Origin: Bog-532 sp963720945
Lineage (GTDB): Bacteria; Actinomycetota; Actinomycetes; Streptosporangiales; Streptosporangiaceae
Direction of reading: 5' to 3'
Assembly: GCA_963720945.1 (NCBI GenBank)
Contig: CAVRHH010000004.1
Location: 62,001-126,000, forward strand
Length of the DNA: 64,000 bases
The position numbers were made by a program, and so were the translations under genes. Position 1 is the stretch's first letter. Each line of letters opens with the position of its first letter. The notes beneath the pieces were generated by a model. It searched no databases and was not told the DNA's origin. It saw only the letters and a program-made list of their open reading frames with translations. Of the stretch, positions 24,261-34,167 are shown piece by piece.

Positions 24261-25718
24261 ATGAAGTCGGCGGCAGAAGTGAATGACCCGCGCTCGGGCA
24301 GGGTCCCGGCAGGCGCGCCCAGTGCGGGGTTCGCGCTGCTGCTGGTGTTGGCGATGGCACAGTTCATGGTGGTGCTGGACTTCACCATCGTCAACGTCGC
24401 CCTGCCGTCGATCGAAAACGGTCTGCACGTCAGCACGACGACGGTCCAATGGCTGGTGAGCGGCTACGCAATCGCCTTCGGGGGGTTCCTGCTGCTGGGC
24501 GGCCGGCTCGCCGACGTGTTCGGGCGGGCGAAGCTGTTCCGGATCGGCCTCGTCGTGTTCGTTGCCGCGAGCATCGCCGGAGGTCTTGCCGTCGAACCGG
24601 CCCTTCTCATCGCCTCACGGGTCGTGCAGGGAATCGGGGCGGCCATGCTGGCTCCCGCGGGCCTGGCCCTGCTGGTCACCAACTGGCCCGGTGAGCGGGA
24701 GCGCAGCCACGCGCTGGGCGTTTACGGCGCGGTCGTTTCGGCCGGATTCGCGTCGGGCGCCGTGCTCGGGGGCCTGCTGGCCGAGGTCACCTGGCGGCTG
24801 GTCTTCTTCGTCAACGCCCCGGTGGGCGTCGTGCTGCTGGTCGCCTCGATCCGCCTGCTGCCCCCAGACCCGCCCGGGCGCGGGGGACAGCTGGACGTTC
24901 CCGGCGCCATCACTGTGACCGTCGGGGTGGCCCTGCTCGTGCTGGCCGTCGTACGGGCGGGCGACACGCTGCAGGTCACCCAGCCGGCGCTGCTCGCCGC
25001 GGCCGCGATCGTGCTGCTGGGCGCGTTCGTCGCCCGGGAGAGGCGGGCCCGGTCACCGCTGCTTGACCTGGCCCTGCTCAAAGACCGCGGCATCGCCGGA
25101 GCCAACCTCGCCCTGATCGCGATCGGCGCCTTCAACGCCGGGCAGGTACTGCTGGTGACGCTGTACCTGCAGGAGGGGCGAGGGCTCAGCCCGGTACTCA
25201 CCGGTCTGTGCTTCGTCCCGCAGGCGGCCGGGGCGTTCGCGTTGTCCGGCCCGGCTAGCAGGCTCGTCCCGTCCCTCGGGCCACGGCGCGCGCTGGCTAT
25301 CGCCCTGTCCATGGCGCTGCTGGCCCTGGCCGCGGCCGCCGTCGCGGTGCTGGCCGGTTCGCTGCCCGCGCTGCTGGCGGCCCAGTTCGTGCTCGGCCTC
25401 GCAGCTCGCCTCAGCCAGGTCTCCTCCACCCTGGCCGGCACGCACGGGCCTGTCGCGGCCCGGTCTGAGGGCACGGCCAGCGCGCTGCTGACCGCAACCA
25501 GGCAGTGCGGTTCGGCGCTCGGCGTGGCGATCTTGGCCGCGACGCTGGTCGCCGTGCACGGCACGACCGATCACCGGACCGAGGTGGCGATGCTCGTCGC
25601 CGCTAGCTTTGCACTGGTCGGCCTGCTGGCCACGCGAGTCGTGCCGCCCGGGCCGACGCTCGCCCCGGCGCCGCAGCCGCAGCACCTGTCCCGCCACCAC
25701 GCCGGCGGGATCCCCTGA
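24261..25718 (+). CDS. DHA2-family (EmrB/QacA-like) MFS exporter
   Basis: 485 residues with about 14 membrane segments. Motif D1 in TM1 (MVVLDFTIVNVALPSI), motif A GGRLADVFGRAKLF and motif C region AGFASGAVLGGLL are typical of the 14-TM drug:proton antiporters. A GGAGG box lies upstream of the ATG. The C-terminal 30 residues are Pro/Gln/His-rich and cytoplasmic. No adjacent TetR or MarR repressor is present; the divergent gene is sodN. Confidence 0.9.
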   Translation: MKSAAEVNDPRSGRVPAGAPSAGFALLLVLAMAQFMVVLDFTIVNVALPSIENGLHVSTTTVQWLVSGYAIAFGGFLLLGGRLADVFGRAKLFRIGLVVFVAASIAGGLAVEPALLIASRVVQGIGAAMLAPAGLALLVTNWPGERERSHALGVYGAVVSAGFASGAVLGGLLAEVTWRLVFFVNAPVGVVLLVASIRLLPPDPPGRGGQLDVPGAITVTVGVALLVLAVVRAGDTLQVTQPALLAAAAIVLLGAFVARERRARSPLLDLALLKDRGIAGANLALIAIGAFNAGQVLLVTLYLQEGRGLSPVLTGLCFVPQAAGAFALSGPASRLVPSLGPRRALAIALSMALLALAAAAVAVLAGSLPALLAAQFVLGLAARLSQVSSTLAGTHGPVAARSEGTASALLTATRQCGSALGVAILAATLVAVHGTTDHRTEVAMLVAASFALVGLLATRVVPPGPTLAPAPQPQHLSRHHAGGIP

Positions 25719-25739
25719 CGACCGCTGGCCGCCGCCCGG

Positions 25740-25932
25740 TCAGACTAGCGGAGGGACCTGGGCGGAGATCGGGATCTCCAGCACCGTCGGGACCTCTTTG
25801 GTCCACGCCGCCGCGGCAGCCTGCTTGGGCGGACGCGTGGCGGATGACCTCGGCGAACTCGCGCAGCCGCACCGGATCGGGCGCGACCCGGGTGGCGACC
25901 GTCCGCACCACGGCGGGCCCGGCGCAGGGCTA
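25740..25932 (-). pseudogene. Unidentified degraded coding remnant
   Basis: Two minus-strand frames appear to join: VVRTVATRVAPDPVRLREFA plus EVIRH in one, and TKEVPTVLEIPISAQVPPLV with a stop at 25740 in the next, overlapping near 25825. This looks like a frameshifted C-terminus. I do not recognise the family. Confidence 0.25.
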
Positions 25933-25939
25933 GTCCCAG

Positions 25940-26254
25940 TCATCCAGCGGCCGCGACCAGGCCGACGGCGATCGCGTAGAACAGGGCGGCCCCGGTCAGC
26001 CGGGCGAATCCGGTGCGGCCTGACCGGGCCGCGTACAGGCCGCCGGCGACCGCCCCGGCGCCCAGCGCGCCGATCAGCCAGCTGTAGGTGGTGGCGCCGC
26101 CATGGAAGGTCTTCTCGGCTAGGAGCGGCAGGCTGGTCTCGAACTCGAAGGTAAATGTGCCGACCAGCGCCATCATCAGCAGCGGCCGGGCGATGTCCGG
26201 TACGGCCGCGGCGTAGCGCAGCCCGGCGCGTAGCTGGCCCGGGCGGCCTGCTTC
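25940..26254 (-). pseudogene. MFS_3 (EntS-like) exporter, internal fragment
   Basis: About 105 residues, including the stretches ALVGTFTFEFETSLPLLAEK and GALGAGAVAGGLYAARSGRTG, match the middle of an EntS-like MFS exporter of about 420 residues, roughly TM7 to TM9. Both ends are missing and a stop follows VGLVAAAG. Non-functional. Confidence 0.65.
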
Positions 26255-26438
26255 GGAGTAGGGGGCCCAGGCGCTTGCCTGACCGCCTGATCGCAGAGAT
26301 CGAAGTCGCAAGACCGGACGGCAGCGTTCGCGCGCCATCCTGAGCTCGCTTGACTTCCACGATGGTGCATGTGGCCCGTTATTTCGTCCCGGCTGGCGGC
26401 CAATGCGGCTACCGGCCAGCAGGGGTCCCAGCCTGGTA

Positions 26439-26467
26439 GCCAGCCGGGGGTATCCCGCCTGGCTGGC
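26439..26467. terminator. Hairpin downstream of the cell-wall hydrolase gene
   Basis: GCCAGCC ... GGCTGGC with an inner GGG/CCC stem, about 160 bp beyond the stop at 26629. No T-tract, so a terminator role is only possible. Confidence 0.3.
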
Positions 26468-26628
26468 CGCCTTTGAGCCGGGAATCCCTGCGGCCTCTGG
26501 AGCAGGGGAAAGCGGCAGGCCACTGCCTGGCCCCGGCCGAGCGCGGGCGCACCAGGCCAGCCCGCCCGGCCGTGATCACCACAATCGGCGTCTCCACGGT
26601 TTGATGGGAATCCCGTTCCGATGTGCCG

Positions 26629-29298
26629 TCAGTACCAGCTGTAGGCGAGTTCGTGGGCCCATGCTGCCTGCGGGGTGCCGTATGTGGCGTGGATGTAGCC
26701 GATGCCCCAGATGATCTGTGTGTAAGCATTAGTTGCCCAGTCCAGCCCGGCTGATGCCATTTTGACGGCGGGCAGCGCCTGGGGGATGCCGAACGCGCCG
26801 CTGGACGGGTTGGTCGCGGTGGGGTTCCAGCCGGACTCCCTTTCCCAGAGCAGGTTCAGGTAGGGGAACTGGCTAGGTCCCCACGTGGTGTCGGCCAGGG
26901 TCTGGGCGAAGCTCTGGTACTGGTTGAGGGCAGCGGGGGCTGCCAGGGGAGCGGCGGGGGCCGCCAGCGGGATGGCCGGGTTGCCGGCGGGAATCGGCGC
27001 GGTGGCGCCGACGGTGGAAGTGGCGGCGTACGGGTCTGTCGCTCCCGCGTATCCGCTGATGGTGGTGAGCAGGTCGAAACGGACGTTCGCCCCGCCGTAG
27101 GGTGCGTCGATGATCTCGCCGTTGCCTATGTAGATCCCTACGTGGCCCGGGGCGGTAAGTGAGCCGTCGGAGCCGGCGTAGAACACGAGGTCGCCGGGTG
27201 CGAGCTGGTTTTCGGCGACGGGGTGGGCCTCGGTCTGTTGCCACTGAGCGTTCGCGTTGTGGGTCACGGTGATCCCGGCCTGGGCGAGGGCGGCCATTGT
27301 TAGCCCGGAGCAGTCGAAGCTGCCCGGCCCAGCTGCCGCCCACTGGTAGGGCTTGCCCAGCTGCTCTTCGGCCCAGCTGACCACCGTGCGGCCCAGTGTC
27401 GAGACCGACTCCAGGCGGTAGGCGGTGGATGCGTAGGCGGCCACGAGCGTGGCTGTCGCGAGCGCGCCGGTCGGCGACCACCAGCTTCCGGCGCTGGTTG
27501 CCCGTGCCCTCTCAGCCAAGCCGCTCACCGCCGGGGCGTTCACGGCCGCAAGGGCGGCGGGCAGTGATTCGACCCGGAATCCGGGGCGGGCGGCGACGAT
27601 CGCCCGGTAGGCCGCAGCCTGCTTCGGCGTGGTGCCGGGCGGCGCGACCCACAGCAGATCCTGGCCTGCAGGCAGCCGTGCCGTGAGTGCCGCCGCCTGG
27701 GCTGGCGTCCCGTTCGCCAGGATGGCGACCACCAGTCGCCCGCCGCCTGGAGCGGCGATCTGCTGTGCCGCGGGAGCCTGGCCACCGAGGGAATTGGTGT
27801 CGCCGACCGTGTCGGTCTGCACCGTGACCATCTGGCCAGCCACGGACTTGGCCAGGTCCGTCGCGGCCGCCCCCGCTCCCGCGTCGGTAACCACCAGCAC
27901 CTGCCTGCGGGCCGACGCGGCACTGGCCGGCGCGATGGTAGAGGGCAGAGCGCGGACATTGACGCTAAGCCCTGACGCCCACGCCTGCAGCGCTTCGTCG
28001 GCGTCGACGGCGCCGCGCACATCAGGTGCGGAGATCGAGAACGTAAGACCGCGGGGGCCGCTGACGCCAATCTGCGTACCGGCGTGCACCCTCGTGCGCT
28101 GCGCCATGTCGGCGGTCACATTGCGGTAGGTGTAGGTGGCGCCGTCAGTGCCGGACAGGACAATCGTCGATGTTCCGTCGCCCGCCGGCATGACCTTGAG
28201 CGTTCCCGCCGTGACCGCGTCGACGGCGGTTCCCGGCGTGACGGGGAGCGTGACCGGTCCGGCAGGCTCCGTCCAGCGCGGGGCGGGGCTGCCCTCGCCG
28301 ATAAGCCCGGGGTCCGCCGCCACCACGCGAGCGGGAACCGGAAGGGCATAGCCGATCGCGATCGCTGGCGGGATGGGGACCAGCGGCGAAGACGCAGCCC
28401 CCGGCGAGACTGCGGGAGGGGATGGCAGGCTCGGCGGCGACGCCGGCGCCGGATGCGGCTCCGGCCGCGGCGGGCTCTTCGTGGTGGACGGCGTGGAAGC
28501 CGACTTGCTCGCCGTCGGCCGTGAAGTCGCCGTGTGCGTGGACGTGGACGTGGGCGTCGGGGTGGGCGTGGGTGTCGTGGTGTGCGTACCGTTCGGCGTC
28601 GAGGTTGCGGTGTGCGTGCGGGTCGGCGTCGGGGTGGGCGTGGGTGTCGTGGTGTGCGTACCGGTCGGCGTCGAGGTTGCGGTGTGCGTACGGGTCGGCG
28701 TCGGGGTGGGCGTGGGTGTCGTGGTGTGCGTGCCGGTCGGCGTCGAGGTTGCGGTGTGCGTGCCGGTCGGCGTCGGGTTTGCGGTGTGCATGCCGGTCGG
28801 CGTCGGAGTGGGCGTCGGCGTACGCGTCACGGTTGGCGTTCCCGTGGGCTCGCCCGCTGTCGTGGGCTCCCGGGTTGGCGTGGGTGTGTACGTCGCGGTC
28901 GGCGCCGGTGTGGCCGTACCCGTCGGCGCGTGCGCGGGTTCAGCCGTTGGGGCGGATGTAGCCGTCCGCGTTGGCGGCGGGTGGGCGGTCCCCGGGGCTG
29001 TGTGAGCCGGAACTGATGCGCGGGCGGCTGGTGCCGAAGTGGTCTTGCGGGCCGCCTTGGGTGGCGGGACCGTTGCTGTCTCATGTGGAGCGGTAGCCGA
29101 GGCCGCTGGCGCGGCCCTCGCCCTGATGCGTGGTGATGTGCCGGTTGCGGGCGAGGCCGTAGGGATTGCATGAGTTGTTGAGGCAGCGACTGCCGTACCG
29201 GCCGCGGCCACCCCCGAGGCGGCCCCGGTCACGAACAGTGCCGTCAAGGCGACGGCTTTCTTTCCCGCAGACCGGCGCGGAAGATAGCGGCTCGCCAT
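26629..29298 (-). CDS. Secreted NlpC/P60 endopeptidase with lysozyme-like C-terminal domain
   Basis: About 889 residues. A signal peptide (KKAVALTALFVTGAASG) is followed by some 290 residues of Thr/Pro-rich wall-spanning sequence with three 24-residue repeats. A degenerate M23/LysM-like beta region (TAGTLKVMPAGDGTSTIVLS, TYTYRNVTADM) comes next, then a linker. The NlpC/P60 peptidase has Cys663 in GSFDCSGLT and His719 in APGHVGIYIG. A C-terminal lysozyme-like/SLT domain has a likely catalytic Glu near 821 in LLWERESGWNPTA. The combination suggests one protein that cuts both the peptide stem and the glycan of peptidoglycan. The start at 29298 has AAGGGACGA upstream. Confidence 0.88.
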   Translation of the reverse strand: MASRYLPRRSAGKKAVALTALFVTGAASGVAAAGTAVAASTTHAIPTASPATGTSPRIRARAAPAASATAPHETATVPPPKAARKTTSAPAARASVPAHTAPGTAHPPPTRTATSAPTAEPAHAPTGTATPAPTATYTPTPTREPTTAGEPTGTPTVTRTPTPTPTPTGMHTANPTPTGTHTATSTPTGTHTTTPTPTPTPTRTHTATSTPTGTHTTTPTPTPTPTRTHTATSTPNGTHTTTPTPTPTPTSTSTHTATSRPTASKSASTPSTTKSPPRPEPHPAPASPPSLPSPPAVSPGAASSPLVPIPPAIAIGYALPVPARVVAADPGLIGEGSPAPRWTEPAGPVTLPVTPGTAVDAVTAGTLKVMPAGDGTSTIVLSGTDGATYTYRNVTADMAQRTRVHAGTQIGVSGPRGLTFSISAPDVRGAVDADEALQAWASGLSVNVRALPSTIAPASAASARRQVLVVTDAGAGAAATDLAKSVAGQMVTVQTDTVGDTNSLGGQAPAAQQIAAPGGGRLVVAILANGTPAQAAALTARLPAGQDLLWVAPPGTTPKQAAAYRAIVAARPGFRVESLPAALAAVNAPAVSGLAERARATSAGSWWSPTGALATATLVAAYASTAYRLESVSTLGRTVVSWAEEQLGKPYQWAAAGPGSFDCSGLTMAALAQAGITVTHNANAQWQQTEAHPVAENQLAPGDLVFYAGSDGSLTAPGHVGIYIGNGEIIDAPYGGANVRFDLLTTISGYAGATDPYAATSTVGATAPIPAGNPAIPLAAPAAPLAAPAALNQYQSFAQTLADTTWGPSQFPYLNLLWERESGWNPTATNPSSGAFGIPQALPAVKMASAGLDWATNAYTQIIWGIGYIHATYGTPQAAWAHELAYSWY
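28553..28768. repeat. Three tandem 72-bp repeats inside the cell-wall hydrolase gene
   Basis: Units begin near 28553, 28625 and 28697 with almost identical sequence and encode a 24-residue Thr/Pro/His unit. The period is a multiple of three, so unit gain or loss keeps the frame. Partial units extend to about 28830. Confidence 0.85.
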
Positions 29299-29693
29299 CA
29301 GCGCTCGTCCCTTCGCCTTGCGGACATGCCCGGCGACCGATGTTGAACAGCTATCCGGAACTGTCCCCCACCTGATGCCGTTGTCCGCCAGGCGCGTAGC
29401 GGAGCGTCGGCGCGTAACGCCTGGCGGCGCCAAATACTTCGACGGGAGCAGATTGGAGGCGGTTCCCCGGTCGCGCCGGAATCTGCCGCTGCGGCGGTTG
29501 CATCCTGAGACGCTGAGTTCGTCCTCGACGCGGCAGCCTCAGGCAACCGTTGCCGACGCCAGGCAGATCCGGCCGCATGCAGCGCCGCGGGGGTATGGGC
29601 TAATCGGAAGTGTCCGAGGGGGGACTTGAGCACGGAAACCGGTGAAATTTCCCCGATTGGACGTCCCCTCCGGCACCCCTGCCTGACCATGCC
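29299..29693. other. Long leader/intergenic region before the cell-wall hydrolase gene
   Basis: 395 bp without a supported gene. On the minus strand it carries a GACCGGGGAACC segment and a 43-bp hairpin (29385-29427). This is a long untranslated leader of the kind that often holds a c-di-AMP riboswitch before NlpC/P60 or Rpf genes in actinobacteria, but the match to that consensus is weak. Confidence 0.35.
29385..29427. repeat. Inverted repeat in the hydrolase leader
   Basis: Perfect 10-bp arms CCGCCAGGCG and CGCCTGGCGG, with inner near-repeats of CGCGTAGC/GCGTAACG. It lies about 90-130 nt upstream of the hydrolase ATG. Confidence 0.55.
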
Positions 29694-31866
29694 TTAGGCA
29701 AGTGCGGTGACAACGGCGAGCACCGCGATGAGGGCGATGAGCATGTACAGGAGGTACGCGTCCAGGCGGCCGGACTGAAGCCGTTTGGCCGTGGTGACGA
29801 CCACCGCGACCAGGCGGAACGCGGGCCGGTACAGGTAGGTTTCCACGACCTCGATGACGTCGGAGCGGTAGCCCAGGTGCGGTCCACCGGAGTTCGCCTC
29901 CAGTTCTCCGGCACCGCCATCGGGCTCCGGGCCACGATCCGCGACCGCCAGCGGCGTGCCGTCAGGGGCGCCTGACACGTCGGGCGCCCCGCTGGTGCCC
30001 TCGGCGGGCAGATCGTTCCCCTCGGTAACGAGGACGCTCACTTCGGTTTGAGTGTGCAGGACGCCGGCGAGGACCCGGCGGGTCGGGTTGGCAAAGCCGA
30101 AGGCAGTGTAGGAGTCGGGGCCGTCAACGCCGATCGTCGCGGACCGCCACGCCGGAACCCGTCGCACGTGCAGCATGCGGCGTCCCGACACCGCCCAGGT
30201 AAAGAGGCCGACCAGCAGCACGAGGACGGGGATGTCGATCCACAGCCATGACGGCGACAAGATCGAGAAGCCGGCGAACACCGGCTGCAGGACCCACGGT
30301 GATTTCAGCGCCCCCAGGATGACGGTGCTGGGCACGACGGGCGACAGCCCGCGGGCGATGACCCGGATTTCAAGCGGCGTCACCGCGGCCAGCGCCAGCG
30401 GGCAGGCGGCGAGCACGGCGACCGCGATCCGGCCGGCCCAGCCATAGTCACCGCGGGCGGTGCCGCTGGGGGATGACCGCGCGGGCCGACTACGGCCCAG
30501 CACCACCAGCCCTACCAGCCGGACGAACGTGACCCCCGCGAATCCGGCGGTCAGCGCGACCGCCGCCCCGGCCAGGGCCAGCGGCAGCCGGTATCCGAGG
30601 CCGGGCACCCGGAACTGCTGCATCAGCGATTCGAGCAGGAACCACTCGGACACGAAACCCGCGGTCGGCGGCAAGCCCGCCAGGGTCAGGGAGCCGACCG
30701 CCAGGCCGGTGCCGCTCCACGGCGCCCGGCGGCCGATGCCCAGCAGCATTTCGAGATTGTCGCTGCCCGCCGCGGCCTCGATGCCCGCGTCCGCGGTGAA
30801 CAGCAGCGACTTGGCCGCCGTATGCGCGATCATCTGCAAGGTGGCGGCCAGCAGCCCGACGGCGATCAGCCGCTGGTCCCTGACGGCGGCACCGGTCAGG
30901 GCCACGCCGAAGCCGACGATGATGAGGCCGCTGTTCTCGACGCTGGAGTACGCGATGACCCGCGGCAAGCGGTTCTGCACCGCGGCATGCGCGATGCCCA
31001 GCAGCGCGGTGAAGCCACCCAGGATCAGCAGTATTCCCGCCAGCCAGCCGGGCGCGCGGCCGAGCAGGGTCAGCGTCCGCCACATGCCGTAGAAGCCGAC
31101 GTTCACGCAGACTCCGGCCATGATCGCCCGCGCGGGCCCGGGCGCGGCGGTGTAGCCGCGCGGCAGCCAGACCTGGAAGGGGACAAGGCCGACCTTGACC
31201 GCGAACCCGCCGATCAGCAGCACCGACGCCGTGGTCCGCACCGCGCCGCCGGGTACGTGAGTGAACGAGGCCAGGCTGATCGAATGGGACACACCCACCA
31301 GCAGCAGCAGCCCTACCAGCAGCGAGGCGCCGCTGATCCGGCCGAACGCGAGGGTGATCTGCGCCGCACCGGCCCGGTCGGCCCGGCCCCGCTCGAACCC
31401 GGCGAGCAGATAGAACGCGAGGGTCAGCGACTCCCAGCCGAACAGGAACGTGAAGGCGTCCGTGGCGGTCAGGATCACCGCCACCGAGCCGAGGGCGAGC
31501 GCGTAGCTGGCACCCAGGCCCCGCCTGGCCTGCACCCGGCCGCGCCGCCCAGCTGGCGAACGCGACCGAGACGGGTACGGCCGCGCCCAGCGCCATGACC
31601 AGGAACATCCCGGACAGCTGGTCGGCGGACAGCCCGAGAGCGTCCTGCCCGGGGAGGACCTGCCCAAGCAGGTGGCCGGTACCCAGCGTGACCGTGGTCC
31701 CGGCCAGCGCCGTCCCGCCGGCCACCGCCAGGCATCCGGCGGCCACCGCGCCCAGCAGGTAGGGCAGCCCGCTGACCGGGCCGCGTCCCGCGCGCGGTAC
31801 GCCGAGCAGGTCCGCCGCCGCAGCAACGGCCAGCAGAATCAGCCCGGCCGCAAACAGCCCGCTCAT
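29694..31866 (-). pseudogene. HyfB-like proton-pumping subunit of Ehr complex, with one frameshift
   Basis: The ATG at 31866 overlaps the previous stop. The first frame encodes normal HyfB/NuoL-type N-terminal membrane helices (SGMFLVMALGAAVPVSVAFA) to about 31545. The remaining 600 residues are in another frame: RRGLGASYALALGSVAVI, GFAVKVGLVPFQVWLPRGYT, AHTAAKSLLFTADAGIE, and a long C-terminus with terminal helices. One extra base near 31540-31550 would restore a protein of about 720 residues. Conserved Lys and His of the antiporter-like proton channel are present. Because the rest of the operon is intact, a sequencing error is as likely as real loss. It ends the Ehr operon. Confidence 0.8.
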
Positions 31867-32672
31867 CAGGGCCTCTTCCCGTCGTTACCGAGCCGTCCCA
31901 CGGCCATCAGCAGCGCATTGAGGATGCCGAACGGGGACGGCGGGGATCCGGGCAGCCAGACATCGACCGGAACGGCGGCCGACGCGCCGCCGAGGGTGAC
32001 GCCGCTGCCGCGCAGCAGGCCGCCGCTGACGGCGTCCGTGCCGGTGGCGACCACCACCCGCGGGTCCGGCATCGCCTCGTACGTGGTGCGCAGCGGTCCC
32101 GCCATCCCGGCCGACCCGGCGCCGGTGACCAGCAGAATGTCGGCGTGGCGCGGGCTGGCGGTAAAGAACACGCCCAGCCGGTGAATGTCGTACACCGGGC
32201 CCAGCAGCGCGAGGACTTCCCATTCCTCACTGCCGTCCGATCCCGCGTCGACGTGGCGGACGTGCACGCTGCGGCGCAGGGCCGCGGTGCGCTCGCGCAG
32301 GCGCACCCGGGCCGCCTCGATCGCCTCGTCGGTCTCCGGCGCGCCGGGGACGATGAGGGCGTCCCGGGCCAGGGCGGCGGCACGGGACCCGGTCGCGCCC
32401 GCGGACCAGCCGAACACGTCGGGGCGTTCCTGGACGCACCGGCCGCAGAGGATGCACCGGCCCTGGTCGAGCCGCACCGCCTCGCCGCCGGGACCATCGG
32501 TGACCGAGATGGCGCCGGCCGGGCACAGGCCGTCAAGCCCGGCCGTGCTGCCGGGATGACCGGCGTGCACGGTGGCCGGGCCACGCCATCCGTCCGCGTA
32601 ACTGTCCGGCCGCTTCGGCCAGCGTGTGGTGACCACGCCGTCGCGCAGGCCCCGGAACACCCACAGGTTCAC
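31866..32672 (-). CDS. HyfI/NuoB-like subunit with ferredoxin domain, proximal-cluster ligands missing
   Basis: 268 residues. The N-terminal half has a 4Fe-4S ferredoxin-like site (Cys50 in LCPAGAIS plus CILCGRC, Cys73/76/79). The C-terminal half is a NuoB/HycG-type small subunit: YDIHRLGVFFTASPRHADIL, VTGAGSAGMAG, and a normal end. The segment where NuoB-family proteins carry their CxxC (VDAGSDGSEEWEVLAL, residues 141-156) has no cysteine, so the N2-type cluster cannot be bound in the usual way. This fits energy-converting-hydrogenase-related (Ehr) complexes rather than true hydrogenases. Confidence 0.85.
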   Translation of the reverse strand: MNLWVFRGLRDGVVTTRWPKRPDSYADGWRGPATVHAGHPGSTAGLDGLCPAGAISVTDGPGGEAVRLDQGRCILCGRCVQERPDVFGWSAGATGSRAAALARDALIVPGAPETDEAIEAARVRLRERTAALRRSVHVRHVDAGSDGSEEWEVLALLGPVYDIHRLGVFFTASPRHADILLVTGAGSAGMAGPLRTTYEAMPDPRVVVATGTDAVSGGLLRGSGVTLGGASAAVPVDVWLPGSPPSPFGILNALLMAVGRLGNDGKRP

Positions 32673-32703
32673 GGCGCCTCCCGCCGGGATCGGCCGGGGC
32701 CCG

Positions 32704-34167
32704 TCAAAGCGCTACTCCCGCGACAGACAGGCCGAAGCTCGCCTCGATGAACGGGAAGTCGGTGAGGATGTCCCCGGCGAACACCTCGTGCATCAGGACG
32801 AGGTTGTGGAAGGAGGCTGACCGGGGGTGACAGCGGCGGATCCGGCCGCCTTCCAGGGCGACGTCGTAGAGGACCTCCCCTTGCGGCGCCTCGGCCCAGC
32901 CGACCGCGCGCCCATCGGCCGGCTCGCACGGCACTGCGGCCGGCCAGCCGTCGCCGGGCAGCCCGGCCAGCTCGTCGGCGACCTGGCGCAGCAGGTGGAA
33001 GGACTGTTCCGCCTCATCCCAGCGGATCATCAGCCGGGCGAGTGCGTCCCCGGTGTCATGGACGCGCGCGGGCCGCATGCCGAGCGACGGGTAGGCGTCG
33101 TAAGGCCGTTCGATCCGGGCGTCGTCGGAGAACCCGGAGGCTTTCCCGATCGGGCCCAGGGCGCCATGCGCCCGTGCGCGCTCCGGGCTCAGGGGGCCGG
33201 TTGCCCGTAGCCGGTCCAGGAACGAGGAGGTGCCCATCAGCGCGTCCGCGTCCGCGTTGACGGCCTTCTCCAGCCGGCTGACCTCAGCCAGGGCAGCGCC
33301 GGGACTCAGCCGGGGTATCGCCGCGACGCCGCCCGGCACCACGACACCGCGCCCGAACCGGCTGCCGCACAGCCTGCTTCTCAGCCGCAGCAGCCGCTCT
33401 TTGTGGAGGGCGAACCGGGCGGCGGCCACGGCCAGCCCGGCCGCGTCCGCCAGCTTCGCGGCCACGTCGACGTGGTTGGCGAGCCGTTCGAGTTCGGCGT
33501 GCAGCACACGGACCAGTCCCGCCGGAACCGGAGGCTCACAGCCGGCGATGCGCTCGATGGCGTGGCAGTAGGCCAGCGCGTGCGCGACGCAGGCGATGCC
33601 CTCGGCCCGCTCGGCGAGCAGCACACCGTCCGCGGCGAACGCGCCGGCGAACCGTTCCTCGATCCCGCGGTGCTTGTAGAACACGCGCATGTTCAGGTGC
33701 GGGATCGCCTCACCCGGGGTTTCGACCAGGTACTCGATCGATTCCGTGACCCCGGAGCGGACCGGGCCGTGCGGGATCGTGAACAGGCCGTAGCCGGCCA
33801 CGTGCCGGGGCAGCGCGTGGTCTTCCGGTGAGCCGTGCAGCACCAGCGGCGCCAGCCGCGGATGCCCGCGGGGAACCACGCCGAACTCGTCGTGGATCAC
33901 CCGCTCGTACCAGGCCGCGGCGTCCACCAGCGGGGTGAGGGCCGGGTAACCGGCGGCACCGGGCGGCAGCGGCGCTTCCATGGTGTCGATCCCGCCCCCC
34001 GCCGCGATGTGGGCGGACAGAACCAGGACGGGCTGCGCATCGGGGTGAGCGGCGTGCGCGGGCCGGGCGGTGGCGAACAGGCCAGCGAACCGGTCGCCGG
34101 CCGCGACCCGGGACGCGAGTTTCTCCCACAGTCCCGTGATGCCCGCTTCGGTGACCGGGAACGTCAT
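32704..34167 (-). CDS. HycE/HyfG-like large subunit lacking NiFe ligands
   Basis: 487 residues with a NuoC-like N-terminal domain (WYERVIHDEFGVVPRGHP) fused to a NuoD/HycE-like domain (YKHRGIEERFAG, HAELERLANHVDVAAKLADA). The N-terminal NiFe motif position reads AEGIACVAHALAYC, with no CxxC. The C-terminal DPCxxC position reads ASFGLSVAG. NiFe coordination is therefore impossible, and the protein is not a hydrogenase catalytic subunit. It is the hallmark of Ehr complexes such as the Rv0081-Rv0087 region of mycobacteria. The start overlaps the hyfF-like stop (ATGA). Confidence 0.88.
   Translation of the reverse strand: MTFPVTEAGITGLWEKLASRVAAGDRFAGLFATARPAHAAHPDAQPVLVLSAHIAAGGGIDTMEAPLPPGAAGYPALTPLVDAAAWYERVIHDEFGVVPRGHPRLAPLVLHGSPEDHALPRHVAGYGLFTIPHGPVRSGVTESIEYLVETPGEAIPHLNMRVFYKHRGIEERFAGAFAADGVLLAERAEGIACVAHALAYCHAIERIAGCEPPVPAGLVRVLHAELERLANHVDVAAKLADAAGLAVAAARFALHKERLLRLRSRLCGSRFGRGVVVPGGVAAIPRLSPGAALAEVSRLEKAVNADADALMGTSSFLDRLRATGPLSPERARAHGALGPIGKASGFSDDARIERPYDAYPSLGMRPARVHDTGDALARLMIRWDEAEQSFHLLRQVADELAGLPGDGWPAAVPCEPADGRAVGWAEAPQGEVLYDVALEGGRIRRCHPRSASFHNLVLMHEVFAGDILTDFPFIEASFGLSVAGVAL

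Noticed and set aside
28373..29005. Val/Gly/Cys-rich repeat protein on the plus strand
   Set aside because: It is the exact antisense of the Thr/Pro spacer of the NlpC/P60 protein; no start signals.
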